A stretch of DNA of 64,000 nt from Chloroflexaceae bacterium (GTDB lineage Bacteria; Chloroflexota; Chloroflexia; Chloroflexales; Chloroflexaceae). The stretch lies in the NCBI GenBank assembly GCA_025057155.1, contig JANWYD010000008.1, positions 208,813-272,812 of the forward strand, in the 5' to 3' direction. Below are positions 8,073 to 17,321 of this stretch, one piece after another; position 1 is the stretch's first letter; each line of letters begins with the position of its first letter. Below the pieces are notes generated by a model. The model did not search any database, had not been told where the DNA came from, and worked only from the letters and a program-made list of their open reading frames with translations. A program made the position numbers and the translations under genes.

Positions 8073-9731
8073 TTACAACGGGCTTCCCGGCCGCCACTCA
8101 GCCGCGTCGCGGGCGGCGGCCTCGGGCGGATAGGCGTAGGCTTCGGTCGTTACGATAGGAATGGCCTCGAAGTTGTGGGTCGGCGGCGGCGAGGTGGTCT
8201 TCCACTCCAGGCCCGTCGCGTCCCAGGGATTGTTGCCGGCGATCCGCCCGGTCTTCAATGAGAGCAGCAGATAGATGATCGGAATCACGAACCCTACTGC
8301 CAGCACCGTGGCCCCGGCGGACGAGAGCACATGCAGGATCTGGAACTCCTCAGGGTACACATGGTACCGGCGCGGCATGCCCAGGTAGCCCAGCACGAAC
8401 TGGGGGAAGAAGGTCATGTTGAAGCCAACGAAGATGATCAGCGCCGAGATGCCGCCCCAGATTTCATTGTACATCCTGCCGGTCATCTTCGGCCACCAGT
8501 AATGGATGCCGCCCAGGTAGGCCATGATCGTGCCGCCGACCATCACGTAATGGAAGTGAGCCACCACGAAGTAGGTGTCGGTCACGTGAATGTCAATCGC
8601 CACCACGCCGAGGAAGATCCCTGTCAGCCCGCCGAGCACGAACAGGCCGATGAAGCCCAGAGCGTAGAGCATCGGCGTGCGGTAGCTGATCGAGCCTTTG
8701 TAGAGCGTCGCCGTCCAGTTGAATACCTTGATCGCCGACGGAATGGCGATCAGCATGGTAATGAAGGAGAAGACCAGGCTGGAGTACACCGACTGGCTGC
8801 TCACGAACATGTGGTGCCCCCAGACCAGGAAGCCCAGGATGGCGATGGCCATGCTAGAGAAGGCGATAAACTCGTAGCCGAAGATGCGCTTGCGCGAGAA
8901 GGTCGAGATCAGTTCGGAGATCACCCCGAAGGCCGGCAGGATCATGATGTACACCGCCGGGTGGGAGTAGAACCAGAAGAGATGCTGGAAGAGCAGCGGA
9001 TCTCCGCCCAGGGCCGGGTCGAAGATCCCTACTCCCCACAGGCGCTCGATGGCCACCAGCAGCAGGGCAATGCCCACTACCGGCGTGGCCAGCACGATCA
9101 CCAGACTGGTGGCGTACATCGCCCAGACGAACAACGGCAGCCGGAACCAGGTCAACCCCGGCGCGCGCATCTTGTGGGTGGTAGCGATGAAGTTCACCGC
9201 TGTGGCGATGGATGAAAAACCCATAATGAAGGCGCCGGTGATCGTCAGGATGACGTTCGAGTTCGAGTAGGTGGAACTGAAGGGGGTGTAGAACGTCCAG
9301 CCGGTATCCACGCCGCCTAGCACCGCCGCGCTGAGGGCGAAGATGCCGCCGAACATGTACAGGTACCAGCTCAGCAGGTTCAGCCGGGGAAAGGCCAGGT
9401 CGCGCGCGCCGAGCATCAGCGGCAGGAGGAAGTTCCCCAGCACTGCCGGGATGGCCGGGATGAGAAAGAAGAAGATCATGATCACGCCGTGGAGCGTGAA
9501 CATGCGGTTGTACACGTCCGACGACATCAGGTCGCCCTGGGGGGTGATCAGCTCGAGGCGCACAAAGGTGGCCGCCAACCCGCCCAGCAGAAAGAAGAAG
9601 TTGATAGCGAGCAGGTACAGAATAGCAATGCGTTTATGATCAACCGTAAACAGCCACGACCTGATCCACGCCCCCAGGTCCGGGGTGTCGTCGTGCAGGT
9701 AGCCGCGCTGCGGAAAGGCCGTCGTCGCCAT
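8073..9731 (-). CDS. ctaD: Cytochrome c oxidase subunit I (haem-copper, A2 type)
   Basis: The 552-residue catalytic subunit reduces O2 to water at a haem-CuB centre and pumps protons. Haem and copper ligands are visible: His in [10 protein letters not shown] (residue 81), the CuB His of the YSHPAVY motif (residues 255-261), GHHMF, and VVAHFHYVM. The Glu of the common HPEVY motif is absent and Tyr-Ser precede the His-Pro, which is the pattern of A2-type oxidases such as those of Rhodothermus and Thermus relatives. The start ATG lies 4 nt after the cox2 stop, preceded by AGGGG inside the cox2 end. Confidence 0.97.
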   Translation of the reverse strand: MATTAFPQRGYLHDDTPDLGAWIRSWLFTVDHKRIAILYLLAINFFFLLGGLAATFVRLELITPQGDLMSSDVYNRMFTLHGVIMIFFFLIPAIPAVLGNFLLPLMLGARDLAFPRLNLLSWYLYMFGGIFALSAAVLGGVDTGWTFYTPFSSTYSNSNVILTITGAFIMGFSSIATAVNFIATTHKMRAPGLTWFRLPLFVWAMYATSLVIVLATPVVGIALLLVAIERLWGVGIFDPALGGDPLLFQHLFWFYSHPAVYIMILPAFGVISELISTFSRKRIFGYEFIAFSSMAIAILGFLVWGHHMFVSSQSVYSSLVFSFITMLIAIPSAIKVFNWTATLYKGSISYRTPMLYALGFIGLFVLGGLTGIFLGVVAIDIHVTDTYFVVAHFHYVMVGGTIMAYLGGIHYWWPKMTGRMYNEIWGGISALIIFVGFNMTFFPQFVLGYLGMPRRYHVYPEEFQILHVLSSAGATVLAVGFVIPIIYLLLSLKTGRIAGNNPWDATGLEWKTTSPPPTHNFEAIPIVTTEAYAYPPEAAARDAAEWRPGSPL

Positions 9732-9735
9732 GGCT

Positions 9736-11097
9736 TCAGTCCCCTAGTGATTTGATGTATTCGACCAGTTGCCGCACCTGGTCGTCGCTGAGCTGGTTGC
9801 CGTAGACCGGCATCACCGGCTGGTAGCCTTCGACCACTTTCGCTGGCGCGTTGCGGATCGACTCGATCAGGTACGCCTCGTCGGCGGTGACGACGCTGCC
9901 GTCGGCCATGCGCTGCTGGGTATTGTACAACCCTTCCAGCGCCGGGCCGATCCCCGCGCCGTCGCTGCGATGGCAGCCGGCGCAGCCCAGGTTGGTAAAC
10001 AGCTGCTTTCCCTGCGCCGCCAGGGCCGCGTCGAAGGGTGGAGACGCCGCGCCGCTCGTGCCGGAAGTTGTATCGCCGGCGCCGCGGCTCATCGCGCCCG
10101 TCCCGCCGTTCGACAACGACTTGATGTAGGCGATCAACTGGTTGATCTGATCTTCGCTCAGTTGGCCGGCATACGAAGGCATCACATTCTGGTAGCTGGC
10201 AACGATCTGCGCGCCGGGGTTGAGGATCGCCGTCCGCAGGTAGTTCTCGTCGGCAGTGACCACTGTGCCATCGCTCATGCGCTGCTGGGAACCGTACAAT
10301 CCCTGGAGGCCGGGGCCAATCCCCGCCCCGTCCATACGGTGGCACCCGGCGCAGCCGAGGTTGGTGAAGAGTTGCTCGCCGACCAGCGCCATCGGGTCAC
10401 CCTGGGCGGGAACCAGCACCGGCGGCGCGGTCGCCGCGCCGCTGCTGCCGTCGGGCAGGATGACCTCGCCCGGCGTCACCAGCCAGCGCTCGTAGTCGGC
10501 AAGGGTGAGGGCCACTACCCGGCCCACCATTAGCGAATGCTCGGTGCCGCAGTACTCGGCGCAAAAGAGGTGATACTCGCCCGGCTGGGTGGCCTCGAAC
10601 CACATCGAGGTGTAGCGCCCCGGCAGCACGTCCTGCTTCACCCGAAAGGCGGGAATGTAGAAGCTGTGGATTACGTCCTGCGAAGTCATGATCAGCCGCA
10701 CCGGACGGTTGATCGGCACGTGCAACTCGTTGTTCTCTCGCTTGCCGTTGGGATGCTGTACGTGCCACATCCACTGCTTGCCGATCACATACACCTCAAG
10801 CGTCTGTTTCGGCGGGGTGCGCATGTGCACGTACAGGAAGGCGCCCCAGAAGAACACGCCCATCACCAGCAGCAGCGGTATGCCCGACCAGGTCAGTTCG
10901 AGGATCAGGTTGGAATGGACCTGGTTGAGGCGGTCCACTGCCTTATTGCTGCGATGGTAGCGCACCATGAGAAAAAGAATAACGAAGGGCAGGACGCCGC
11001 CGAAGATCAGGCTCAGGCCGATCAGCACCACGTAGAGGGTGTCAAGCTGGCCGGCAAAGGTTGATGCCTGATCGGGGAACAGAGGAAAGTTGCGCAT
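9736..11097 (-). CDS. ctaC: Cytochrome c oxidase subunit II with two fused cytochrome c domains
   Basis: 453 residues. Two N-terminal transmembrane helices are followed by the cupredoxin domain with the CuA motif ([15 protein letters not shown]). Then come two cytochrome c domains, each with CAGCH haem attachment and a VMP axial-Met loop. The two haem domains, about 85 residues each, are very similar, apart from the linker between them, which points to tandem duplication. Caa3-type oxidases normally carry only one such domain, so this would be a dihaem subunit II. It accepts electrons from periplasmic cytochrome, probably ActE or ActA of the same operon. It precedes cox1 by 4 nt. Confidence 0.95.
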   Translation of the reverse strand: MRNFPLFPDQASTFAGQLDTLYVVLIGLSLIFGGVLPFVILFLMVRYHRSNKAVDRLNQVHSNLILELTWSGIPLLLVMGVFFWGAFLYVHMRTPPKQTLEVYVIGKQWMWHVQHPNGKRENNELHVPINRPVRLIMTSQDVIHSFYIPAFRVKQDVLPGRYTSMWFEATQPGEYHLFCAEYCGTEHSLMVGRVVALTLADYERWLVTPGEVILPDGSSGAATAPPVLVPAQGDPMALVGEQLFTNLGCAGCHRMDGAGIGPGLQGLYGSQQRMSDGTVVTADENYLRTAILNPGAQIVASYQNVMPSYAGQLSEDQINQLIAYIKSLSNGGTGAMSRGAGDTTSGTSGAASPPFDAALAAQGKQLFTNLGCAGCHRSDGAGIGPALEGLYNTQQRMADGSVVTADEAYLIESIRNAPAKVVEGYQPVMPVYGNQLSDDQVRQLVEYIKSLGD

Positions 11098-11146
11098 ACA
11101 GCATCCTATCCGGGGCTCAAGGCGCCCGCCATCCCGTCAATGGGTC

Positions 11147-11986
11147 TTACCCCGAAGCAGCCACGGGCCCAGGGGGCGCTCCTGGCGCGCCAGGACGGCC
11201 CGAACCGCGACTCAGCAGGTACAATGACGCCAGCAGAATAATGACCGTAAGGACGCCTCCCACCCGCACCAGGGTCAGCACCAGGCCGGTATACGTGCCG
11301 GTGGCCGGGTCGAACTGGTAGCACAGCAGGAGCAACTGGTCAACCGGCGTGCCGATCTTATTGCCCGAAGCCTCGACGATCCCCAGGCGCACATCGCTGG
11401 GATTGAACTCGATACCGTAGAAGTAGCGCGCCAGGCGCCCCTCGGGCGTGAGCACCAGGATGCCCGCAGCGTGGGCATACTGGTCAATCCGTTCGTCGTA
11501 GAAGTACGTGAAGCCCACCGCCTCGGCCAGGCCGGTGATGCTGTCCTGCGGGCCGGTGAGGAAGTGCCAGCCGGCCTTGCCTTCGGGCCGGTTGTAGCGC
11601 GAGACCACCGCCGCGCGAGTGTTGGCCGCGTTCATCGGCGTCTCGCGGGGGTCAATGCTCACGTTAACCACCTGGAAGTCGCTTCCCACCGTGAGCGGCA
11701 CCTTGTTCAGGGCTTCGACCAGACCGTTGCGCACCAGCGAGCAGAGCATCGGGCATTCGTAGTAGCCCAGGGTAAGCACCACCGGTTGCGCGCCGAAGTA
11801 GTCGCCCAGGCGCACTGCGCGGCCCTCTTCGTCTACGAAGGGCAGATCCAGCGGGATCTGCGCGCCGAGCCGTTGCTCGAAGGAGACGTTCGCCAGTGGA
11901 TCCGGTCCGCTCTGCGCGCCCGCCGTTCCCGGCGCCGTCATAAGGACTATGAACAGAATGCCGGCCAGCCAGCGTGCGAATGACAT
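11147..11986 (-). CDS. SCO1/SenC copper chaperone
   Basis: About 279 residues. It has an N-terminal signal peptide (LAGILFIVLMTAPGTAGAQ), a thioredoxin-like domain with the copper motif CPMLC and the distal ligand His in DQYAHAAG, and a C-terminal transmembrane helix near LTVIILLASLYLL. It delivers copper to the CuA centre of subunit II, which fits its position just upstream of cox2. An alternative ATG 12 nt upstream lies inside the end of a repeated element (11997-12091), so the downstream ATG (MSFARW) was chosen. Confidence 0.93.
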   Translation of the reverse strand: MSFARWLAGILFIVLMTAPGTAGAQSGPDPLANVSFEQRLGAQIPLDLPFVDEEGRAVRLGDYFGAQPVVLTLGYYECPMLCSLVRNGLVEALNKVPLTVGSDFQVVNVSIDPRETPMNAANTRAAVVSRYNRPEGKAGWHFLTGPQDSITGLAEAVGFTYFYDERIDQYAHAAGILVLTPEGRLARYFYGIEFNPSDVRLGIVEASGNKIGTPVDQLLLLCYQFDPATGTYTGLVLTLVRVGGVLTVIILLASLYLLSRGSGRPGAPGAPPGPVAASG

Positions 11987-11996
11987 GGCGTATACC

Positions 11997-12091
11997 ATTT
12001 CGGATTTTGGATTTTGAATTGCGATACAGTTCGTCCCAATGAGACCTGATGATGATCCGTATGTGGTCGATCCAACAGGGATTGGTATTAT
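11997..12091 (-). repeat. Dispersed ~90-bp element, copy C
   Basis: Read on the minus strand, this gap between the 134-aa gene and SCO1 aligns along its whole length with 13996-14083 and 19177-19273. Shared blocks are ATACC near the start, a CATCATCA(T/C)CAGGT-like centre, and a GCAAT(C)CAAAATCC...CCGAAAT end. The final ATG of the element touches the SCO1 start region. Confidence 0.75.
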
Positions 12092-12492
12092 TCCTCAAAG
12101 GGACGCACGCCCTTTTCCAGCAACAGTTCCATGGCCCGCTCGATCGGCACGTGGGCGATGCCCTGGCGCTGGTTAACCCAGCCGTAGGACTCCAGGCGCT
12201 CGGTCGCCTCGCGCACGATCCGCTCGCCGTCCACGGTGGGATCGGCCTCGATCCGCGGTCCCGGCGGAACCTGCGGCGAATTTACGTCCACTGCCTGGCT
12301 GGTGTCGCGCACCTGCGCGCCCGGAATGGTGACCAGGACCACGCCCACCAGGTACGCGAAGATAAGCAACCCGAAGACGCCAATGACAAAGATCCAGATC
12401 GGGCGCAAGGAGCGAATGTCCGCCAGTTCATAGCCTGCCGCCACGCTCTCGGCGGCGGCGCCCGGCGTTGCTTCGTGACCGTGATGAGCCAT
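12088..12492 (-). CDS. Small single-helix membrane protein of the ACIII-oxidase operon (ActG-like position)
   Basis: 134 residues. A His/Ala-rich N-terminus is followed by one transmembrane helix (IWIFVIGVFGLLIFAYLVGVVLV), then a soluble tail with YGWVNQRQGIAHVPIERAME, a motif seen in small proteins encoded beside SCO1 and cox genes in several phyla. It sits between actA and SCO1 in the respiratory operon. It may be a structural subunit or assembly factor of alternative complex III; equating it with ActG is a guess from position, size and topology. Confidence 0.7.
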   Translation of the reverse strand: MAHHGHEATPGAAAESVAAGYELADIRSLRPIWIFVIGVFGLLIFAYLVGVVLVTIPGAQVRDTSQAVDVNSPQVPPGPRIEADPTVDGERIVREATERLESYGWVNQRQGIAHVPIERAMELLLEKGVRPFEE

Positions 12493-12509
12493 CGGTGTGT
12501 CCCTCTAAT

Positions 12510-12545
12510 GCGATTTTGGATTGCGGATTTTCGATCTTGGGATTT
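12510..12545. repeat. ATTTTGG-type tail repeat
   Basis: Degenerate GATTTTGGATT units in the gap between actA and the 134-aa gene. This is the same sequence type as the 3' part of the ~90-bp element and of the gaps at 13301, 21924, 22798 and 51635. Confidence 0.65.
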
Positions 12546-12625
12546 AGTCTACGACATTTTGGACAAAGTCTTTCGCAGAGGTCGGGCCTTTCCGAGCTTT
12601 CCCTACGAAGTTGCCCGGGTCTGCA

Positions 12626-13288
12626 TTAGCGATGACAGACATAACAGTTCGTCAGGCGTCCGTCGGTCGGTATCTGGTACGCTTCCACGAGTTGCAACCG
12701 CTCCGCCAGGGGCAGCGAGAGCGGATCGAAGGCCATGTTGAAAACCTCATCGCGCGGGCGCACGTTATCCTCGGGGTTGCGGTGGCAGCCCAGGCACCAG
12801 CCCATGTACAGCGGCTGGGCCTTGGCGGCCAGGTGCTGCTGATCAATACGCCCGTGACAGGAGGCGCAGCCAATGCCCTTGGCGACGTGGACGCTGTGGT
12901 TGAAGTAGACAAAATCGGGCAGGTCGTAGATCCGCCGCCAGAGAATAGGGTCACCCGTGCGGTAGCTGTCGCGTACCGGCTGGAGCAGAGGGCTGTTCGT
13001 CCACACCTGCGAGTGGCAGGACATACAGGTGTCCGTCGAGGGGAATCCGGCGTGAGCGGCGCGCTCGACCGTCGCGTGGCAGTAGCGACAATCAATCTTC
13101 AACTGGTCCACGTGGTGCTTGTGGCTGAACGGCACCGGCTGAGCCTTGGGCACGCCCACGTCCGTGTACCAGGGTGAGAGGTACAGCCCGACCATAGCGG
13201 CCACGGTGGCGCCAATCAGCGCCACCAGGCCGATGATGCTCACCCAGACGACCGCGTTGGCGTTGCGCGGGAAGATCTGTGCAGACAT
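12626..13288 (-). CDS. actA: Alternative complex III pentahaem cytochrome c, ActA
   Basis: 220 residues with one N-terminal transmembrane anchor and five CxxCH haem motifs in order: CRYCH, CMSCH, CASCH, CLGCH and CYVCH, the last right at the C-terminus. This count and length match ActA of alternative complex III, the quinol:cytochrome c oxidoreductase that replaces bc1 in many Chloroflexota and Bacteroidota. It would carry electrons between the ActB iron-sulfur chain and the monohaem ActE or the oxidase. Neighbours are actE upstream and the small membrane protein downstream. Confidence 0.95.
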   Translation of the reverse strand: MSAQIFPRNANAVVWVSIIGLVALIGATVAAMVGLYLSPWYTDVGVPKAQPVPFSHKHHVDQLKIDCRYCHATVERAAHAGFPSTDTCMSCHSQVWTNSPLLQPVRDSYRTGDPILWRRIYDLPDFVYFNHSVHVAKGIGCASCHGRIDQQHLAAKAQPLYMGWCLGCHRNPEDNVRPRDEVFNMAFDPLSLPLAERLQLVEAYQIPTDGRLTNCYVCHR

Positions 13289-13300
13289 GGGCTAACTCTC

Positions 13301-13342
13301 TAGATTGCGGATGTTGGATTTGCGATTCTGGATTGCCGATTG
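13301..13342. repeat. ATTTTGG-type tail repeat (degenerate)
   Basis: Units such as GATTGCGGATGTTGGATT fill most of the gap between actE and actA. They resemble the tail of the ~90-bp dispersed element. Confidence 0.55.
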
Positions 13343-13385
13343 GCGGCGACGTACCTGGATGCGAGCGACTCTGAAGGCCCTTGCT

Positions 13386-13982
13386 CTACCGCACCCCCAA
13401 CTGTTGCCGTTCTTCGGTGGTCAGGTCGTTGACATCGGCGTACTGGCTCAACTGCAGCGCCCGCACATAGGCCGCCACTGCCCAGCGATCCTCGGGCGGG
13501 ATACGGGCGGCGTAGCTGTACATCCGGTTGATGCCGTTGGTGATCACGTCGAAAAAGTAGCCGATTGCCACTGTGCGCAGCCGCTCCTGGTGCAGACTGG
13601 GCACCTGCATCTCGCCGCGGTAGGCGATGACGCCATTGCCGTCGCCAGTCAGCCCATGGCAAGGCGCGCAGAAGGCGTTGTAGCGCGTGCGCCCGTGCTC
13701 GAGCAGTTCGGCGGTCAGTTCCATCGGCAGTTCGGTGGCCAGTTCGCCATTAACCTTGCCGGTCAGCAGCGGCGAGTCAGGATCGAAGCTGCCCATCGGC
13801 ACCGTGTTCTCGACCGGGGGGCGCATGGCTCGCTGATCCCTGAAGAACGTGCTGGTCTGGTTTGGCTGATAGCGAGGCTGGTCGTACATGTCAACGTGGC
13901 AGGCGACCAGCAGCAGGCACAGCGGCAACCAGGCCATCCGCGCCACACGCGAGCCGATCCGTATGCGAGAAGGTTGTGCCAT
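13386..13982 (-). CDS. actE: Alternative complex III monohaem cytochrome c, ActE
   Basis: 198 residues. A signal peptide ends in a lipobox (LLLVAC), so the mature protein is likely lipid-anchored. One cytochrome c domain carries CAPCH (NAFCAPCHGLTGDGNG) with a Met candidate in NRMYSYA. Length, lipobox and single haem fit ActE, the monohaem electron-exit subunit of alternative complex III. The gene sits between actB and actA, 103 nt after the actB stop, with a repeated element in the gap. Confidence 0.92.
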   Translation of the reverse strand: MAQPSRIRIGSRVARMAWLPLCLLLVACHVDMYDQPRYQPNQTSTFFRDQRAMRPPVENTVPMGSFDPDSPLLTGKVNGELATELPMELTAELLEHGRTRYNAFCAPCHGLTGDGNGVIAYRGEMQVPSLHQERLRTVAIGYFFDVITNGINRMYSYAARIPPEDRWAVAAYVRALQLSQYADVNDLTTEERQQLGVR

Positions 13983-13995
13983 GACTGCGCTTTCC

Positions 13996-14083
13996 AGTTA
14001 TACCAGTTCCTGTTGCATACCGTGCACGCGCATCATCGCCCGGTGTTATGTTGTACGGCAATCCAAAATCCGCGATCCGAAAT
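13996..14083 (+). repeat. Dispersed ~90-bp element, copy A
   Basis: It lies in the actB-actE gap in the orientation opposite to the operon. Its sequence closely follows 19177-19273: AGTTATACC(A/G)GTTCC at the start, GCATCATC in the middle, GGCAATCC(A/C)AAATCC and GATCCGAAAT at the end. The actB stop codon begins a few bases beyond its end. Confidence 0.8.
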
Positions 14084-14087
14084 GGCA

Positions 14088-17000
14088 TTACTCTTCGCCA
14101 TGCTCGGGCGCCAGGGCCGGATTGGGGTTCCATATCCGCGCCAGGTAACTCGTGCGCGGCAGGGTGTTAAGCAGGCCGAGCACCGTGTAGTTGTGCGGCT
14201 GCGCTTTGAGCTTCGTCACCTTGCTCTCCGGGTTGTTGATGTCGCCGAAGATGATCGCCTGGGTCGGGCAGACCTGCTGGCAGGCGGTGACCACCTCGCC
14301 ATCCTCGATCAGGCGGTTCCCCTGCACCTTGGCCTTCGTCCGCACTTCGACGATGCGCTGGATGCAGTAGCTGCACTTCTCCATCACGCCCCGGTTGCGC
14401 ACCGTCACCTCAGGGTTGCGCATCAGCTTCAGGCTCGGCGTCTCCAGATCCTGGTACTGGAAGAAGTTGAAGCGGCGCACCTTGTAGGGGCAGTTGTTGG
14501 AGCAGTACTTGGTGCCCACGCAGCGGTTGTAGACCATGTTGTTGAGGCCCTCGGCATCGTGGACAGTGGCGGCCACCGGGCAGACCAGTTCGCACGGGGC
14601 CTGCTCGCAGTGCTGACAGGTCATGGGCATCATGTAGGTCTCAGGATTGTCGAAGTTGGCCCCGGCGAAGTAGCGGTCAATGCGGATCCAGTGCATCTCG
14701 CGGCCACGGGCGACTTCGCTCTTGCCCACGATGGGAATGTTGTTTTCGGCCTGACAGGCGACCACGCAGGCATTGCAGCCGATGCAGGCGGTCAGGTCAA
14801 TGGTCATGCCCCACTGGTTGCCTACCGAGTAATCAAAACCGGGCAGGTTGCCGGGCAGCAGGCTGATGTAACCCTCGGTGCCCGGGCCGGGGGTCTCCTT
14901 GCCGTACTCCTCCAGGTAGACCTCGCGGGAGATGTGTTTGGGATCGGCCTTGAAACGTTCAAACTCCCCGGCGCGCACGATGTCGCGCCCCTGGAGCGTC
15001 CAGTGGTCCTGCGTGCTGACCAGGGGGTAGGTCCCGCCGGGCACGCTCACCTCCACCTGGCCACTGAACCAGGGCGCCTCGCTGGTGCGCAGGGCGTAGG
15101 TGTTGAAGCCCGTGTTGGCCGCCACGCGACCGGCCTCTTCGCCGCGGCCGTAGCCCAGGGTGACGGTGATGGTGTTCTCGGCGTGCCCCGGCACGATCCA
15201 GATCGGCATGGTGAGGGCGCGGCCCTGGTGGCGCAGTTCGATCAACGTGCCGTTGGCGCGGCTCAACCGCTCCAGGGCCCACTGGCTGGATTCATTGTCG
15301 GGCGAGGCCAGGTCCTCGAGGGTGAAGGGCAGGTTCAGCAGCCGGATGGCCGTGCCGGGGCTGACCAGGGCCGCGTTATCCCAGGTGAGCTTGGTCATGG
15401 GGCGCGGCAGTTCCTGGAGCCAGCCGTTGTTGGCGTAGCGGCCATCCCAGATCGCCGGGTCGGGGCGGAAGATCAGTTCCAGGCCCTCGCTGGCGGGCGG
15501 CAGGCTGTAGGTGACATCGGCGCGCGGGGTGACGGTCCGGGCGGGCAGGGCGGTGCCGGGTACCACGCCGTTGTTCAGGCTGCCCCGGAAGAAGTTGTCG
15601 AACTCCGTCCCCTCCAGGCCGCTCTGCTGCTGCCAGTAGGCGCGCACCAGGTCATAGGGCGTCTGGCCGCTCTGGCCAAGCATCACCGCCAGCAGTTCGT
15701 GGGCGGTGCGCGCGCCGTAGAGGGGCAGGATCAGCGGCTGAATAATCGTCGCCGTGCCGTCATAGGCGCGAATGTCGCTCCAGTTCTCCAGTGTGTGACA
15801 CAGGGGAATGAACCAGTCGGCCAGGACGGCGGTTTCGTCGTTGTAGTAGTTGAGCGCGGCCTTGAATTTCGCCTTGCTCATCGCGTCGGCGAAGTTCAGG
15901 TCTGCCGGGGCGGTAAAGACGGGGTTAGAGTCGATGATTACCAGCACCTCGACCGCGCCGGCATTCAGGTCGTTCACCAGGTCGCGCAGGGCGGCGATCT
16001 GGTCGCCGGGGCGGGCCGCCACTGCGTCGGTGTACTCCACGGTAACGCCCACCGCGTCGAGGGCCGCGTTGATGGCGTGGGCCAGGGCATGCACTACCGG
16101 CGGCTGCCACTCGCCGACCACCACCACCCCTGCGGAGCCGGCCGCCCGCAGGTCGGCGATCAGCGCGTCGAGGAACGGGCGCACCTCCTCAGGCAGCGTG
16201 ACGCGGGGGGCGTTGGGCACGCCGAGGGACGCGGCGATGTAGGCCGCCGCCGCGCCGACCGCGCCGGCCTTGAGCCGCAGGCGATGATCAGCGACCACGC
16301 CTGTGTTCGAGAATACCGGCTCGATGGCGTAGAGCCGGCTGATCTCGGTAGTATCCTTGAGCACGCGCCGGCGGCTGATCCAGTCGCGGGCGTACCGCGC
16401 CCGCGCCGCCGGGTCCTGCAACACGTCGCTGTCGAGGGAGACAATCACCCGCGCCCGGTCGAGGCGGTAGCGCGTCTCTACCACCTCGCCAAAGGCCAGC
16501 CGCGCGCCCTCGTAGGTGTTCGAGCGCCCCACGGGGTCGTACTGCACCCACTTCGCGCCGGGGAAAGTGGCAAGCAATTCCTCGAGCTGGGCCGCCAGGG
16601 TCGGAGAGGTGACCGTCGAGGTCAACACGCGCAGGCCCTGACCCTGCAAGCCCCGCTGCAACTGCATCACCTGGCCGAAGGCGAGGAGAAACTGTTCCCA
16701 GGTGCTGATTCGCCCACTGTTGAGGACCGTCTCGGGCCGGTCGGGGTCGTAGAGCTGGAGGATCTCGGCCTGGGCGAACAGGTCGGTGGCGCCCAGACTG
16801 GCGGGATGGTTGGGATTGCCCTCGATCTTGATCGGGCGCCCGTCGTAATTCTTGACCGCCACGCCAAGGCCAAAGCCCTCGAAGCTGGTGGCCGTCGCAT
16901 AGTAGAGGGGAATGCCTGGTTCCTGATTGTGCGGCGCGCGGGCGAAGGGGGCCACCAGTTCCTGAGGCTGTTTGATGGCGAAAGTGCACCCGGAGAGGCC

Positions 17001-17231
17001 CGCCAGCGCCAGCGACGCGCCCATCAGCTTGAGGAAAGTGCGCCGAGTGACGGGATCGGCTGACAGTTCGGCGGCCCCGGCGGGAAACTCGCGGCGCAGC
17101 AACTCCTGAAATGCGGGCGTATCGGCCAGTTCGTCAAGCGAACGCCAGAACTGCTTGCCACGGACGGCTTGCAAACGAGCACGGACGGCGCGGATCTCTT
17201 GCTCGGTCGCGTGAAGGGTGTTGTCACTCAT
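14088..17231 (-). CDS. actB: Alternative complex III iron-sulfur/molybdopterin-like subunit, ActB
   Basis: About 1047 residues. An N-terminal Tat-like TRRTFLK motif with a lipobox (LSGC) shows export. A long domain related to molybdopterin oxidoreductases follows, with no clear molybdenum site visible. The C-terminal ferredoxin-like domain has clustered cysteines: CIGCNACVVAC, CQHCEQAPCELVC, CVGTKYCSNNC and CSYCIQRI with CQQVC. This two-domain fusion is diagnostic of ActB. It is the first gene of the act-cox operon. The start is the MSDN ATG; upstream in-frame codons are non-homologous and include the promoter. ActC, ActD and ActF are not encoded nearby. Confidence 0.96.
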   Translation of the reverse strand: MSDNTLHATEQEIRAVRARLQAVRGKQFWRSLDELADTPAFQELLRREFPAGAAELSADPVTRRTFLKLMGASLALAGLSGCTFAIKQPQELVAPFARAPHNQEPGIPLYYATATSFEGFGLGVAVKNYDGRPIKIEGNPNHPASLGATDLFAQAEILQLYDPDRPETVLNSGRISTWEQFLLAFGQVMQLQRGLQGQGLRVLTSTVTSPTLAAQLEELLATFPGAKWVQYDPVGRSNTYEGARLAFGEVVETRYRLDRARVIVSLDSDVLQDPAARARYARDWISRRRVLKDTTEISRLYAIEPVFSNTGVVADHRLRLKAGAVGAAAAYIAASLGVPNAPRVTLPEEVRPFLDALIADLRAAGSAGVVVVGEWQPPVVHALAHAINAALDAVGVTVEYTDAVAARPGDQIAALRDLVNDLNAGAVEVLVIIDSNPVFTAPADLNFADAMSKAKFKAALNYYNDETAVLADWFIPLCHTLENWSDIRAYDGTATIIQPLILPLYGARTAHELLAVMLGQSGQTPYDLVRAYWQQQSGLEGTEFDNFFRGSLNNGVVPGTALPARTVTPRADVTYSLPPASEGLELIFRPDPAIWDGRYANNGWLQELPRPMTKLTWDNAALVSPGTAIRLLNLPFTLEDLASPDNESSQWALERLSRANGTLIELRHQGRALTMPIWIVPGHAENTITVTLGYGRGEEAGRVAANTGFNTYALRTSEAPWFSGQVEVSVPGGTYPLVSTQDHWTLQGRDIVRAGEFERFKADPKHISREVYLEEYGKETPGPGTEGYISLLPGNLPGFDYSVGNQWGMTIDLTACIGCNACVVACQAENNIPIVGKSEVARGREMHWIRIDRYFAGANFDNPETYMMPMTCQHCEQAPCELVCPVAATVHDAEGLNNMVYNRCVGTKYCSNNCPYKVRRFNFFQYQDLETPSLKLMRNPEVTVRNRGVMEKCSYCIQRIVEVRTKAKVQGNRLIEDGEVVTACQQVCPTQAIIFGDINNPESKVTKLKAQPHNYTVLGLLNTLPRTSYLARIWNPNPALAPEHGEE

Positions 17232-17312
17232 CGACGGCAGCCAGACTAGACAGGGCAACAGCGGGCATCGGCGCGGTAGTTTGTGATTTCTGGAACGAGC
17301 TTGCTCTCCCGG

Positions 17313-17321
17313 ATTATACCA
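17313..17321 (-). promoter_or_regulatory. Extended -10 promoter of the act-cox operon
   Basis: On the minus strand the sequence reads TGGTATAAT, a consensus extended -10 (TGnTATAAT), about 80 nt before the actB ATG. No strong -35 is visible, which extended -10 promoters tolerate. All nine downstream genes run on the same strand with short gaps. Confidence 0.65.

Noticed and set aside
13301..13385. A small gene in the actE-actA gap
   Set aside because: The gap is filled by degenerate repeat tail; no start codon with a binding site and no conserved product.
13305..17063. A very long open frame (over 1,250 codons) on the plus strand opposite actB and actE
   Set aside because: It lies antisense to well-identified genes, reads as low-complexity His/Val/Gly/Ala-rich protein with no motif, and is explained by the high third-position GC of actB.
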